Shown: in pieces, positions 20,066 to 29,351 of the stretch
How the letters are laid out: every line of letters starts with the position of its first letter
How positions within the stretch are numbered: the first letter of the stretch is position 1
Assembly: GCF_022179305.1 (NCBI RefSeq)
Contig: NZ_BPQP01000006.1
Span: 109,124-173,123, forward strand
Length of the DNA stretch: 64,000 bases
DNA from: Methylobacterium iners
Lineage (GTDB): Bacteria > Pseudomonadota > Alphaproteobacteria > Rhizobiales > Beijerinckiaceae
Reading direction: 5' to 3'
Notes under the pieces: model-generated
The model's input: the letters and a program-made list of their open reading frames with translations, nothing else
Told to the model about the DNA's origin: nothing
Databases searched by the model: none
Made by a program: the position numbers and the translations under genes

Positions 20066-20767
20066 TCAGGCGTCGCTCGGGGCCGTCGTACTCGCGGCGG
20101 GAGGGTTCATCCGCCTGAGCGCGTAGGCGGTGACGAGAACGAAGATCGCACCGACCGCGGCGAAGACGTAATGCGCGTTCGGGAAGGCATGGAGGCGCTC
20201 CGCGATGAAGGGGTCCGTCACGATCATCTCACCCGCGATCCAGCCGAGCAGCGCCGCGCCCGCCCAGACGATGATCGGGAAGCGCTTGAGCAGGGAGGTG
20301 ATCAGGGCCGCGCCCATGACGATGAGCGGGATCGAGAGCAGCAGCCCGAAGATGAACAGCTCGGCATGCCCCTTGGACGCAGCCGAGATCGCCACGACGT
20401 TGTCCAGGCTCATGACCGCGTCGGCGATGGCGATGGTCCGCACCGCCTTCCAGAGGCTGTCGCTCTCCTCGACCGCGTGGCCATCCTCATCCTCGCCGCG
20501 GGCGAGCTTCACCGCGATCCAAAGCAGCAGGATGCCGCCGACGATACGCAGGAACGGGATCGCCAGAAGGGTCGAGATGATCAGCGCGAAGATGATCCGC
20601 AGACCCACGGCCGTGCCGGCGCCCAGGAACATGCCGATCCGCCGCTGCTCGGGCGGCAACGACCGGACGGCGAGCGCGATCACGACCGCGTTGTCACCCG
20701 ACAGGAGGAGATCGATCCAGATGATCTGTAGGATCGCAGCCAGGAATTGCGGATCGGAGAAATCCAT
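20066..20767 (-). CDS. TerC/YjbE-family integral membrane protein
   Basis: The ATG at 20767 gives 233 residues with about seven hydrophobic segments. It has the TerC-family acidic motifs LLSGDNAVVIALA near the N-terminus and IADAVMSLDNVVAIS in the middle. This family is linked to metal export or loading, including manganese efflux in some bacteria and tellurite resistance for TerC itself. No manganese riboswitch was recognised upstream. It is an isolated gene, ending at the shared terminator. Confidence 0.9.
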   Translation of the reverse strand: MDFSDPQFLAAILQIIWIDLLLSGDNAVVIALAVRSLPPEQRRIGMFLGAGTAVGLRIIFALIISTLLAIPFLRIVGGILLLWIAVKLARGEDEDGHAVEESDSLWKAVRTIAIADAVMSLDNVVAISAASKGHAELFIFGLLLSIPLIVMGAALITSLLKRFPIIVWAGAALLGWIAGEMIVTDPFIAERLHAFPNAHYVFAAVGAIFVLVTAYALRRMNPPAASTTAPSDA

Positions 20768-20907
20768 CGTCGCTTTCTTCGCTCTCGAATGCGGTGCTGC
20801 AGGAAGCAATCCTGCCACATCGGGTCAAGGGGCGGCCGTCGGAACCGCATTCTTGATGCGGGACCACATTTTGCGGGCCGGGCGCAAGTCCGATTTCCCG
20901 CTGACCC

Positions 20908-22161
20908 CTACCAGAGAAGGGCGTGAGGATAAATTTCTACGGTGTCGCCCGCGGCAAGCGCCGTCATCGCGTTGGGTAGCTGGGCGAGGCCGTCGCTGCC
21001 GGTGAGCGAGGTGAGGACGCCGGCCCCGTCGCGGGGGAACTTCACCGCTTCGAGCCCGCCATCCTCGGCCCGGCGCAGGCTGACCCGGACGAATTCGCGC
21101 CGGCCCGCCTTCTTGCGATAATCGAAGGCGGCGCGAACCGGGAAGCTCGCGGGCGCGACGTATTGCGCCCCGCAGAGTCGCGCGAGCAGCGGCCGCACCA
21201 CGAAGAGCAGGGTGACGTAGACCGCGACCGGATTGCCGGGCAGGCCGACGAAGGGCGTGCCGCGCACGAGCCCCATCGCCACCGGACGCCCGGGCTTGAT
21301 CCCGAGGCGCCAGAACACGAGCCGGCCCGACGCACCGACCGCCGCCTTGACGTGATCCTCCTCGCCCGTCGAGACGCCGCCCGAGGTCAGGATGAGATCA
21401 TGCCCCTCCGCCGCCTCGCCCAGGCGCGCCGCGAGGAGGCCTGGATCGTCGCGCAGGATGCCGAGATCCCGCACGTCGGCACCGAGCCGGCGCAGGAGCG
21501 CGACGAGCATCACCCGGTTCGAATCGTGGATCGCGCCCGGCCGCAGCGTCGCGCCGGGCTCGGCGAGTTCGTCGCCCGTCGAGAACACGGCCACCCGCAG
21601 GCGCCGGCGCACCGCGATCGCGTGGTGACCGACCGCCGCGGCGAGCGCCAGATCCGGCGGGGTAAGCCGCTGGCCCGCCGCGATGATCGTGGCGCCGCGG
21701 CCGATATCCTCGCCGGCCAACCGCCGGTTGGCGCCCCGCCTCAATCCCTGCGGCAGGGCGACGTTCGCCCCTTCCGCCCGCACGTCCTCCTGCATGAAGA
21801 CGGTGTCGGCGCCGGGCGGCATCGGCGCGCCGGTGAAGATCCGGATGGCGGCGCCGGCCGACGCGACGTCCTCGGCCGAGGTCCCGGCCGGGAGACGGCC
21901 TGCCACCGGCAGGATCGTCTCGCCGGACGCGGCGAGATCGGCGTGGCGCACGGCGTAGCCGTCGACGGCCGAGTTGTCGAAGGGCGGCAGGTCGATGCCG
22001 GCCGAGAGGTCGCAAGCCGCGATCCGGCCGTCGGCCTCGGCCAGGGGCACGGTTTCGACATCGGCGACCACCGGCAGGCGCTCGACGATGAGCGCCGCCG
22101 CCTCGTCCACCGACATCAGCGGCCCGCCGAAGGCGAAGCAATCGTCAGTGAGCTGGGCCAT
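20908..22161 (-). CDS. moeA: molybdopterin molybdenumtransferase MoeA
   Basis: This 417-residue protein has the MoeA layout: an N-terminal LPPFDNSAVDGYAV motif (about residues 60-73), STGDELAEPG, the TSGGVSTGEEDHVK loop, GRPVAMG and GLPGNPVAVYVTLLF. MoeA inserts molybdenum into adenylylated molybdopterin. Its start overlaps the end of mobB by 17 nt, so the pair is coupled. It is the most canonical of the three MoeA-like proteins here and could be the housekeeping enzyme. Confidence 0.95.
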   Translation of the reverse strand: MAQLTDDCFAFGGPLMSVDEAAALIVERLPVVADVETVPLAEADGRIAACDLSAGIDLPPFDNSAVDGYAVRHADLAASGETILPVAGRLPAGTSAEDVASAGAAIRIFTGAPMPPGADTVFMQEDVRAEGANVALPQGLRRGANRRLAGEDIGRGATIIAAGQRLTPPDLALAAAVGHHAIAVRRRLRVAVFSTGDELAEPGATLRPGAIHDSNRVMLVALLRRLGADVRDLGILRDDPGLLAARLGEAAEGHDLILTSGGVSTGEEDHVKAAVGASGRLVFWRLGIKPGRPVAMGLVRGTPFVGLPGNPVAVYVTLLFVVRPLLARLCGAQYVAPASFPVRAAFDYRKKAGRREFVRVSLRRAEDGGLEAVKFPRDGAGVLTSLTGSDGLAQLPNAMTALAAGDTVEIYPHALLW

Positions 22162-22690
22162 CGCCCCCGAGCCTCCCTAGCACCTCGGCCAGCGGCTCCG
22201 CGCAGGCCATCACAAGGTCGGCCACCGCCTCCACGTCGTCGAGCCCGACGACCGGGATTGCGGCCTCGGGGAAGGGAACGTCGCTGGCCACCGCGACGAT
22301 GCGGAGATCCTGCGGGTGCAGGGGCGGTCGGCCGTTCTCCGCCCGAAACACTTCGAGCTTCGGATGCGCCTCGCGCTTGAAGCCCTCGACGACGGCGATG
22401 TCGCAGGGGCTCAGGCGCCGCAGGAGCTCGGGCAGGGTCGCCTCGCGGCCATCGCCGACCTCGTGGATCTGCACCCACCGCGCCGCCGAGGACACGATGA
22501 CCTCGCCGGCTCCGGCCGCGCGATGCCGGTGCGAATCCTTGCCGGGCTGATCCACGTCGAAGCCGTGATGGGCGTGCTTCAGCGTCGCGACCCGCAGGCC
22601 CCGCGCCCGCAGCACCGGGATCAGCTTGGTGAGCAGGGTGGTCTTTCCCGCCCCGCTCCAGCCGGCGAGCCCGATCACGCACATCGCCAT
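22145..22690 (-). CDS. mobB: molybdopterin-guanine dinucleotide biosynthesis adapter MobB
   Basis: The ATG at 22690 overlaps the preceding stop as TGATG and gives 181 residues; a GTG three bases earlier is also possible. It has a P-loop GWSGAGKTTLL, LKHAHHGFDVDQPGKDS and VVEGFKREAHPK, all typical of MobB. It is a GTP-binding partner of MobA in adding GMP to molybdopterin. Its position between two MoeA-type genes suits supply of bis-MGD to a DMSO-reductase-family enzyme such as formate dehydrogenase. Confidence 0.93.
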   Translation of the reverse strand: MAMCVIGLAGWSGAGKTTLLTKLIPVLRARGLRVATLKHAHHGFDVDQPGKDSHRHRAAGAGEVIVSSAARWVQIHEVGDGREATLPELLRRLSPCDIAVVEGFKREAHPKLEVFRAENGRPPLHPQDLRIVAVASDVPFPEAAIPVVGLDDVEAVADLVMACAEPLAEVLGRLGGDGPAH

Positions 22691-24657
22691 CACGCCTCCT
22701 CCCGAGGCCTGAAGCCGAGGCCGCTGAGGGTCGCGATAGTGTCAGGCTCCGCGAGCAGGGCCAGGAAGGCGGCTAGCGCCGGCTCATCCGCCCGCTCTGC
22801 CGTGTAGGCGAAATCGTAGTGCTCCTCCGTGAGGGGCAGGAAGCCCAGGCCGTAGGCACCGGCGACGGTCTCGATCGCTACGCCCCAATCGGCTCGGCCC
22901 TGCGCCACGGCCGCCGCCACGGCGTTGTGGGAGCGCGGCTGGTTCCAGAATCCGGCGGGACGGGCGCCGGCGAGCAGCCGGTCGAGGAGAAGACGGGTGC
23001 CCGAGCCCGCATTGCGGTTGACCATGATCACGTCCGGATCCTCGGTCAGCGCCCGGACCGCCGCCTCGGCCTCCCGCCCCGTGAAGCGCGGATCGCCGGG
23101 GCGGAAGACCACGCCCTGCAGGCGCCGCCAGCCCGGGGCGAGCACGAGACCCGGGGTCAGGAAGGGTGTGTTGTAGCGGCCGCTCACCTCGTCGAGGAGA
23201 TGCATGGCGGCAAGGTCGCATTCGCCCCGCCGCAGGGACGCGAGCCCGCCCGACGAGCCGACCCAGATGGTCCGCGCGGCGACGCCCCTCTCGCCGAGGC
23301 GCCCGACCAGCCAGTCGAGCCCGAGGCAATGGCTGCCGATGATCGTGAGGTCCGGCGCCCGCACACCGGCGCCGAGCCGGGTCAGGGCCACGCGCTCGCC
23401 CGCCTCCAGCCCCGAGCGGGCGGCCGGCACCGCGAAGAAGCCGTCGGCCTGGGAGAAGGCGGTCACAGAGCCCGAGCCCTTCGCCAGGGGAAGGGCGACC
23501 GGCCCGGTCTCGCCGCGCGAGAGCGAGGCCATGACGAACTCGGTCCGGCCGAGCTCGGAGGCGACGCGCTGGGGCAGGAGCGCCTCGACGGCGCTCTCCT
23601 CGCGCGGGGGCAGGCCTGCCATCGCCCGGATCAGCGGCACCACGAAATCGTGGAAGGTGAACATCGCCGAGGTCGGAAAGCCCGGCAGCACCGCAATCGC
23701 CTTGCCGCCCGCCTTGGCCAGGCAGAGCGGCTTGCCGGGCTTGAGCGCGACGCCGTGGACGAGGATGCCGGGCTCGCCGAGGCGCGAGAGGATGCGATGC
23801 GAGACGTCGCCCGCGCCCTTGGAGGTGCCGCCCGAGAGCACGACGAGATCGCTCGCGTCCAGCGCTCGGCGGATCGCCGCCTCCAGCGCCGCCTCGTCGT
23901 CCGGTACGATGCCGAAGGGCACGGCCTCGCCGCCGTTCTCCGTGACCGAGGCGGCGACGATGGCGCCGTTGGAGTCGTAGATGCCGGCCAGCCCCAGGGG
24001 AGAACCCGGCGCGGTCAATTCGTCGCCGGTCGAGAGCACGCCGACGCGCGGGCGGCGGACCACGGCGACTGCCGCGAGCCCGCAGGCGGCGAGCATGCCG
24101 ACCTCGCGGGCGGTCACCCTCGTGCCGCGGCGCAGGACGGTCTCGCCCATCGCCATGTCCGCCCCGGCATAGCCGACGAACTGGCCCGGCGCCGCCGGCT
24201 TCGCGCAGTCGATCGCCGCGTCCCCGCCCCCGATGAACTCGGTGGCCTCGACCATCACCACCGCGTCCGCCCCGCGGGGCAGCACCCCGCCGGTGGCGAT
24301 CGGCGTTGCGGTGCCCGCCGCGACGGTGAGCCGGGGTGCCACCCCGCAGGCCAGGATCTCGCGGTTGAGGCGGAGCCGCCGCGGCTCGGCCGAATCGGCG
24401 CCGCGTGTGTCGGCGGCGCGGACGGCGAAGCCGTCCACCAGCGCTCGGTCGAAGGGCGGCACGTCGATGGGGGATGCCACGTCCGCAGACAGCACGCGGC
24501 CGAGCGCCCGGTCGAGGGCCACGGCCTCCGGCCCGAGCGCCACGTGGGGAACGGCCGACCGGAAGCGGGTCAGCGCCTCCTCCCGGGAGAGGACCGTGAG
24601 GAATTGATCTTGGCGGGAGGCCCGGGCGAGGGCCTCCGAGAAATCGTCCTGCTTCAC
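22690..24657 (-). CDS. MoeA fused to a periplasmic-binding-protein-like domain
   Basis: A GTG at 24657 overlapping the previous stop (GTGA) gives 655 residues. Residues of about 1-405 are MoeA (DVPPFDRALVDGFAV, STGDELTAPG, LSGGTSKGAGDVS, LPGFPTSAMFTF). Residues of about 425-655 (TIIGSHCLGLDWLVGRL, NRNAGSGTRLLLDRLL, DWGVAIETVA) match the PBP-like domain found on some MoeA and LysR/ModE-type proteins, probably a molybdate or tungstate sensor or binder. The frame stays open far upstream, but that part is the shadow of the next gene. The fusion may direct metal insertion to a specific enzyme. Confidence 0.9.
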   Translation of the reverse strand: MKQDDFSEALARASRQDQFLTVLSREEALTRFRSAVPHVALGPEAVALDRALGRVLSADVASPIDVPPFDRALVDGFAVRAADTRGADSAEPRRLRLNREILACGVAPRLTVAAGTATPIATGGVLPRGADAVVMVEATEFIGGGDAAIDCAKPAAPGQFVGYAGADMAMGETVLRRGTRVTAREVGMLAACGLAAVAVVRRPRVGVLSTGDELTAPGSPLGLAGIYDSNGAIVAASVTENGGEAVPFGIVPDDEAALEAAIRRALDASDLVVLSGGTSKGAGDVSHRILSRLGEPGILVHGVALKPGKPLCLAKAGGKAIAVLPGFPTSAMFTFHDFVVPLIRAMAGLPPREESAVEALLPQRVASELGRTEFVMASLSRGETGPVALPLAKGSGSVTAFSQADGFFAVPAARSGLEAGERVALTRLGAGVRAPDLTIIGSHCLGLDWLVGRLGERGVAARTIWVGSSGGLASLRRGECDLAAMHLLDEVSGRYNTPFLTPGLVLAPGWRRLQGVVFRPGDPRFTGREAEAAVRALTEDPDVIMVNRNAGSGTRLLLDRLLAGARPAGFWNQPRSHNAVAAAVAQGRADWGVAIETVAGAYGLGFLPLTEEHYDFAYTAERADEPALAAFLALLAEPDTIATLSGLGFRPREEA

Positions 24658-25769
24658 AGCGGCATCCAGGAAACCGGCATCCCCTCCGGATAGCCCTCCC
24701 GGTCCGGCGGCACCAGCACCGCCTCGTCGACTTGAAGGAGCCGGTGCAGCGGCAATTCGGCCGAGCCCAGCGGTTCGAGGCCGTCGGACACGCGGCGGAC
24801 GAACACGATCTCCGAGAGACCGATCACGGAAGAGATCTTGCGAAGGAGGGGCGCGCGCGACAGGGGCGCCGGCTCCGCTCCGGACAGGGCGTCGAGCAGC
24901 GGCCGGCCGAGCCCGAGACAGGCGGCGAGCGCCGCCTCGGGCCGCCCGGGCAGCATCAGGACGGGGCGCCCGCCGACCTCGCCGAAGCCGGCGGTTTCGC
25001 AGGGCCGCAGCGCGATCCCGTGCGCGGCGAGCGTCCCCGCCCGCGTCAGCGCCGCGGCGCTGAGATCGGTTCGACCGAAGCCGGTGCCGCCGACCATGAA
25101 CACCGCATCCGCCGCGGCGGACGACAGCGCCTCGCCGATGGTCGCGCTGTCGTCCGGCACGCTCGCGACATCCGCGCTGGCGGCTCCCGCCCTCGTCAAT
25201 ATCTTGGCCAGCATGTGAGACACCGCCCGGGCGGGTCCCTCCGGCCCCGTCGCGAGAAGGGCGATGCGGGGCGCGCGCACCACGACGTCGCCGTGACCGG
25301 CCGCCGCGAGGGCGAGGGCAGAGAGCTCCGTGATGCGCCGGCCCGCCCGGACGACGAGGGCGCCGCGACGCAGCTCGCCGCCGGGCGCTCGCGTCCCGTC
25401 GCCCTCGGGAGCATCCGCGACGATCTGGGACCGGCCCGAGACGGCTTCCAGCGCCTCGGGCGGCAGGACGGTGTCGGCGCCCGGCGGCAGCGGCTCGCCC
25501 GCTTCGATCCAGGCCGGCTCCTGCGCCAGGAGGACGGGCGCGTAGGGGGACGCGCCGGCCATGCGGATGAAGTCCACGGCGTAGCCGTCTCGAGCGGCAA
25601 CCCGCATCCCGGGCAAGTCCGCCTGGGCAAGGACATCCTCGGCGCAGACCGCTCCGACGGCCTCCCAGACCGGGACCTTGCGCGTCGCCACCGGGACGAT
25701 CCCCGCGGTCAGGCGCACGCGGGCTTCGTCCAACGGCAGGAGCGCGGCGGAGGCTGTGCGCGGCGTCAT
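24654..25769 (-). CDS. divergent MoeA-like molybdopterin-binding protein
   Basis: The ATG at 25769 gives 371 residues; starts at 25826 or 25925 are possible but add non-conserved sequence. It follows the MoeA layout in weak form: MRVAARDGYAVDF replaces the DGYA motif context, ALLATGPEGPA stands where STGDEL should be, and GGTGFGRTDLS replaces the GGVSxGxxD loop. MLPGRPEAALAACL stands for LPGNP. Loss of the GDE segment suggests it lacks normal transferase activity. It is coupled to the MoeA-PBP fusion and may act as its partner. Confidence 0.8.
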   Translation of the reverse strand: MTPRTASAALLPLDEARVRLTAGIVPVATRKVPVWEAVGAVCAEDVLAQADLPGMRVAARDGYAVDFIRMAGASPYAPVLLAQEPAWIEAGEPLPPGADTVLPPEALEAVSGRSQIVADAPEGDGTRAPGGELRRGALVVRAGRRITELSALALAAAGHGDVVVRAPRIALLATGPEGPARAVSHMLAKILTRAGAASADVASVPDDSATIGEALSSAAADAVFMVGGTGFGRTDLSAAALTRAGTLAAHGIALRPCETAGFGEVGGRPVLMLPGRPEAALAACLGLGRPLLDALSGAEPAPLSRAPLLRKISSVIGLSEIVFVRRVSDGLEPLGSAELPLHRLLQVDEAVLVPPDREGYPEGMPVSWMPL

Positions 25770-25902
25770 GCCGGCAGCGATGGTCCAAACCCGACCCGCG
25801 ATCAAGTCTCGGCTGAGACGAGACATTTCGCCCGGGGCCCTGCCCGCAGACTTTCGCCGCTGCCATCGCCTATGGTCCGCCCGCCTGGAGAACAACGTCC
25901 GC

Positions 25903-27186
25903 GTGCTTCGTCGCTTCCGCTTCATCCTCGCCCTGCTCGTTGCCCTCCCTGCCAGCCCGGCTCACGCCCAGTTGCGGGGGCACGGCGGGCCGGTCCGTGC
26001 GCTGGCGGTCTCGACCGACGGCAGGCTCGCGGTGTCCGGCGGGTTCGATCAGTCGGCCATCCTCTGGGCCATCGACGACGGCGCCGCGCTCGCCGTGCTG
26101 CGGTTCCATGAAGGCGCCGTCAACGCCGTGGCGACCCTCCCCGACGGCGGCTTCCTGACGGGCGCCGCGGATGGGCGCATCGCCTTGTGGCGGCCCGGCC
26201 TGCCCGAGCCCCTGCGCGTCTTCGCAGAGCATGAGGGTCCCGTCGTCGGCCTCGCGCTCTCGCCGGACGGCATGGCACTGGCTTCGGCGTCCTGGGACGG
26301 CACGGCGCGCATCAGGCCGCTCGCGGGCGGTCCGGCCCGCCGCCTCGACGGGCACACCGGGAACGTCAACGCCGTCGCCTACCTGCCCGACGGCCGCCTC
26401 GTGACGGCGGGCTACGACGCCACCCTTCGAATCTGGCAGCGGGAGGAGGGCACGCCGCTCGTCGTGCAGACGGAGACGCCGCTCAACGCCCTTGCGGTCG
26501 CCACGGATGGCGAGATCGCGATCGGTGGCGCCGACGGAACGCTGCGCATCCTGAAGGCGGACGGGGGCCTGCGCGCCTCAGTGGAGCTGCCGCCCAATCC
26601 GGTGATCGGCCTCGCCCTCTCGCCGGACGGGACGCGCATCGCCGCCGCGACCGTCGCCGGCGCCGTCGCAGTGGTGGATCGGGCCTCGACCAAGGTCCTG
26701 TTCCATCTCGTGGGGCCTGGCCTGCCGGTCTGGTCGCTCGCCTACCGTCCAGACGGCGCCGAGATCCTGACCGGCGGCGGCGACCGGCTCGTGCGACGCT
26801 GGAACGCCGCGAACGGAGAGCCGATCGGGCCGCTCGCGATGACGCGGCCGGCCGACGCGCTGGCCGCGTTCAAGGGCGATCCGGGTGCGGAGGTGTTCTC
26901 GGCCTGCGTCGCCTGCCACACCCTGCGGCCGGGGGAGGGGCACCGGGCCGGGCCGACGCTGGCCGGCGTGTTCGGGCGGCGCATCGCGACCGCGCCGGAT
27001 TACCGCTTCTCGGAGGCGCTGAAGCGGCTCGACATCGTCTGGAACGCCGAGACCATCGCCAAGCTGTTCGAGGTGGGTCCCGCCCGCTACACGCCGGGCA
27101 CCAAGATGCCCGAGCAGGTGATCACCAACGCCCGCGACCGCGAGGCCCTGGTGAGGTTCCTGGAGCGGGCGACCGCGGAGCCGTAG
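25903..27186 (+). CDS. WD40 beta-propeller with C-terminal cytochrome c
   Basis: A GTG start gives 427 residues with a Sec signal peptide (FILALLVALPASPAHAQ). About seven WD40-type repeats follow (for example GHGGPVRALAVSTDGRLAVS, EHEGPVVGLALSPDG, GHTGNVNAVAYLPDG). The C-terminal 100 residues are a class I cytochrome c with CVACH as the haem site and KMPEQ as the likely Met ligand. It is periplasmic and probably an electron carrier docked to a partner by the propeller. It is divergent from the MoeA genes and convergent with the Fe-S protein gene. Confidence 0.9.
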   Translation: MLRRFRFILALLVALPASPAHAQLRGHGGPVRALAVSTDGRLAVSGGFDQSAILWAIDDGAALAVLRFHEGAVNAVATLPDGGFLTGAADGRIALWRPGLPEPLRVFAEHEGPVVGLALSPDGMALASASWDGTARIRPLAGGPARRLDGHTGNVNAVAYLPDGRLVTAGYDATLRIWQREEGTPLVVQTETPLNALAVATDGEIAIGGADGTLRILKADGGLRASVELPPNPVIGLALSPDGTRIAAATVAGAVAVVDRASTKVLFHLVGPGLPVWSLAYRPDGAEILTGGGDRLVRRWNAANGEPIGPLAMTRPADALAAFKGDPGAEVFSACVACHTLRPGEGHRAGPTLAGVFGRRIATAPDYRFSEALKRLDIVWNAETIAKLFEVGPARYTPGTKMPEQVITNARDREALVRFLERATAEP

Positions 27187-27223
27187 CGGCCAAAGCCTCG
27201 ACGGTTGAGCGCTCTCGCCTCCT

Positions 27224-29263
27224 TCAGACCGGCTCGCCCGTCTGCTCGGCGCGCTCGCGCAGGTAATCCTCGGTCGTGATCGGCCGATTGCGCTCGGGGC
27301 CGGCATGGGGGTCGAAGCTCGCGTTGACCGCGGCCTCGACCCTGCAGTTCTCGCACATCATCAGCGCCCGGATGCGGGCCTCGCCGGCAGGGCCGGCGAA
27401 CATCCAGTGCCGGTCCTGGAGCTTGGCGATCACCCGCTCGATGGTGCTGCGGGTGCCGAACGCCTTGCCGCAGGCGACGCAATCGAAGGGCTCCTCCTCC
27501 TTCACGATGCGGCGGGGCCGGTTCCAGGCCTCGAAGTCGATCTGCGGCTTCAGGCTGATGACGTCCTCGGGGCAGGTCGCCGCGCAGAGCCCGCACTGGA
27601 CGCAGAGGCTCTCGTCGAAGCCGAGCAGGGGACGGTCGGTGCTGTCCGTCAGGGCGTGGGTCGGGCAGGCGCCGACGCAGGCGAGGCAGAGCGTGCAGGC
27701 CTCCACCCGGAAATCGAGCCCGCCGAAGGGCGCGTCGACGCCGAGCGGCACGACGGCGACCGGCGCGGGTGCCGCGGCGTGCAGCTCGCGGAAGGCGAAT
27801 TGCAGGACGCCGCGCTTGGGTCCGACGGGCATGAAGGCGGCCGGGACGGGCGCCGGCGTTCCGGGCGCCGCCCCGATGAGGGCGGTGCCAAGATGGTCGG
27901 GATCGTCGGTCTCGATGATCGACACCACGGGGCCGCGAGCCGCGCCGTAGCCCAGGGCCGAAACCACCGTCTCGGAGAGGTCGACCATCCGGCGCAGGCT
28001 CTCGATGTCGTGCCGCGGCTTGGCGCGCACCAGCACGCGGACCCCGGCAGCGCCGTAGGCGAAGAGCGCGGCGACCATTTCCGGTCCGAGCTGCGTCGGC
28101 TCGTTGACCTGAACCGGCAGGACGTTGGCCGGCAGCCCGTCGCCATGGCGCGCCAGGGCCTCGATCAACGGCTCGCCGTGATCGGCATCGTGGAAGAGCA
28201 CGATGCCGTCCCCGCCGCCGGCCTCACGGTAGGCGCGCATTAACGTGCGCAGGCGCCGCATCAGGGCATCGGCCGGGGGCAGGGTGTAGGCGGCGGCACC
28301 GGTGGGACAGACCGAGGCGCAGGAGCCGCAACCCGCGCAGATATAGGGGTCGATGGCCACGTGGTCGCCCGCCGACGCGATCGCGCCCGTCGGGCAGACC
28401 TCGAGGCAGCGGGTGCAGCCGGTGATGCGCGAGCGCGAGTGGGCGCAGAGCTCGGCGTGGAAATCGACGAAGCGGCTCTTCTCGAACTCGCCGACGAGGT
28501 GCGAGATCGTGAACAGCGCCCGTTCCAGGCCGGCAGGATCGCGCGGATCGGCGCGGACATAGCCGCTGTGTAGGTCGTGGGCCGGAAAGAGCGGCGTGCC
28601 GCCGGCGAGGTCGAGGATGAGGTCGCAGGTGGAGGTCGCACCGGCGCGCGGGGCTCCGAACACCAGCGCGTGCCGAGAGGAGGGCGCGGGCAGGGCGTAG
28701 TCGTCGATCCGCAGCGAGAAGGCGCCGAGGTGGCCGGAGCCGGACGCGATCGTCCCCTTCAGGACCGGGAAGTCGTTGCGGCGCGGCACCGCGACCTCGC
28801 CCGGCCGCGTCAGGAGGACCGTCACGTCGAGATGGTCGGCGAGACGGCGGCCGGCCTCGATCGCGGCCTCGTCGCGGCCGTAGACCAGCACGACGCCGCG
28901 GCTCTCCATGGTCACGGTTTGGGCGCTCGGCTGCGGCTCGGAGGCCGCCGCGAGCAGCGCCGCGATCTTCGGCGCCGCGGCCTCGGCATCCCGCGACCAG
29001 CCGGCATTCTCGCGGATGTTGACGTAGGCGACGCGGTCGGCGGCCTCGTACCCGGAGGCGACCTCCGTGAAGAGCGGCGCCTGCTGGGTGCAGGAGACGG
29101 TCACCGGCGCGCCGGTCGCGAGCGCCGCCTCGAACCGTGCCATCTCTCGGCCGCAGAGCTGCTCGGCCGTCGAGAGGGTTCCGGCGCAGGAAGACCCGAT
29201 CGTCTCGGCGTCCAGCGGCACGGTCCCTTCGCAGGAGCAGGCAATCACCACCCGGTCTGACAC
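27224..29263 (-). CDS. large cytoplasmic 4Fe-4S protein (polyferredoxin type)
   Basis: A GTG at 29263 with an AGGAAG site gives 679 residues and no signal peptide. A first ferredoxin pair lies near residues 290-330 (CTRCLEVCPTGAI, CAGCGSCASVCPTGAA). A second lies near 510-560 (CTLCLACVGACPTHAL, CVQCGLCAATCPEDVI). Near the C-terminus there are CVACGKAF and MMCENC, which look like a metal ribbon. The N-terminus (CSCEGTV, CTQQAP) recalls HdrA-type subunits. Similar proteins occur with formate-dehydrogenase accessory genes, so an electron-transfer role there is inferred. Confidence 0.8.
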   Translation of the reverse strand: MSDRVVIACSCEGTVPLDAETIGSSCAGTLSTAEQLCGREMARFEAALATGAPVTVSCTQQAPLFTEVASGYEAADRVAYVNIRENAGWSRDAEAAAPKIAALLAAASEPQPSAQTVTMESRGVVLVYGRDEAAIEAGRRLADHLDVTVLLTRPGEVAVPRRNDFPVLKGTIASGSGHLGAFSLRIDDYALPAPSSRHALVFGAPRAGATSTCDLILDLAGGTPLFPAHDLHSGYVRADPRDPAGLERALFTISHLVGEFEKSRFVDFHAELCAHSRSRITGCTRCLEVCPTGAIASAGDHVAIDPYICAGCGSCASVCPTGAAAYTLPPADALMRRLRTLMRAYREAGGGDGIVLFHDADHGEPLIEALARHGDGLPANVLPVQVNEPTQLGPEMVAALFAYGAAGVRVLVRAKPRHDIESLRRMVDLSETVVSALGYGAARGPVVSIIETDDPDHLGTALIGAAPGTPAPVPAAFMPVGPKRGVLQFAFRELHAAAPAPVAVVPLGVDAPFGGLDFRVEACTLCLACVGACPTHALTDSTDRPLLGFDESLCVQCGLCAATCPEDVISLKPQIDFEAWNRPRRIVKEEEPFDCVACGKAFGTRSTIERVIAKLQDRHWMFAGPAGEARIRALMMCENCRVEAAVNASFDPHAGPERNRPITTEDYLRERAEQTGEPV

Positions 29264-29351
29264 AGCATCTTCCTGATCGGCGGGGTGCGCGGCCCCTTCG
29301 CGTTGGTCACTGCGCTCCTTATACTCGAATCATTCGAAACTGGGACCCGAC

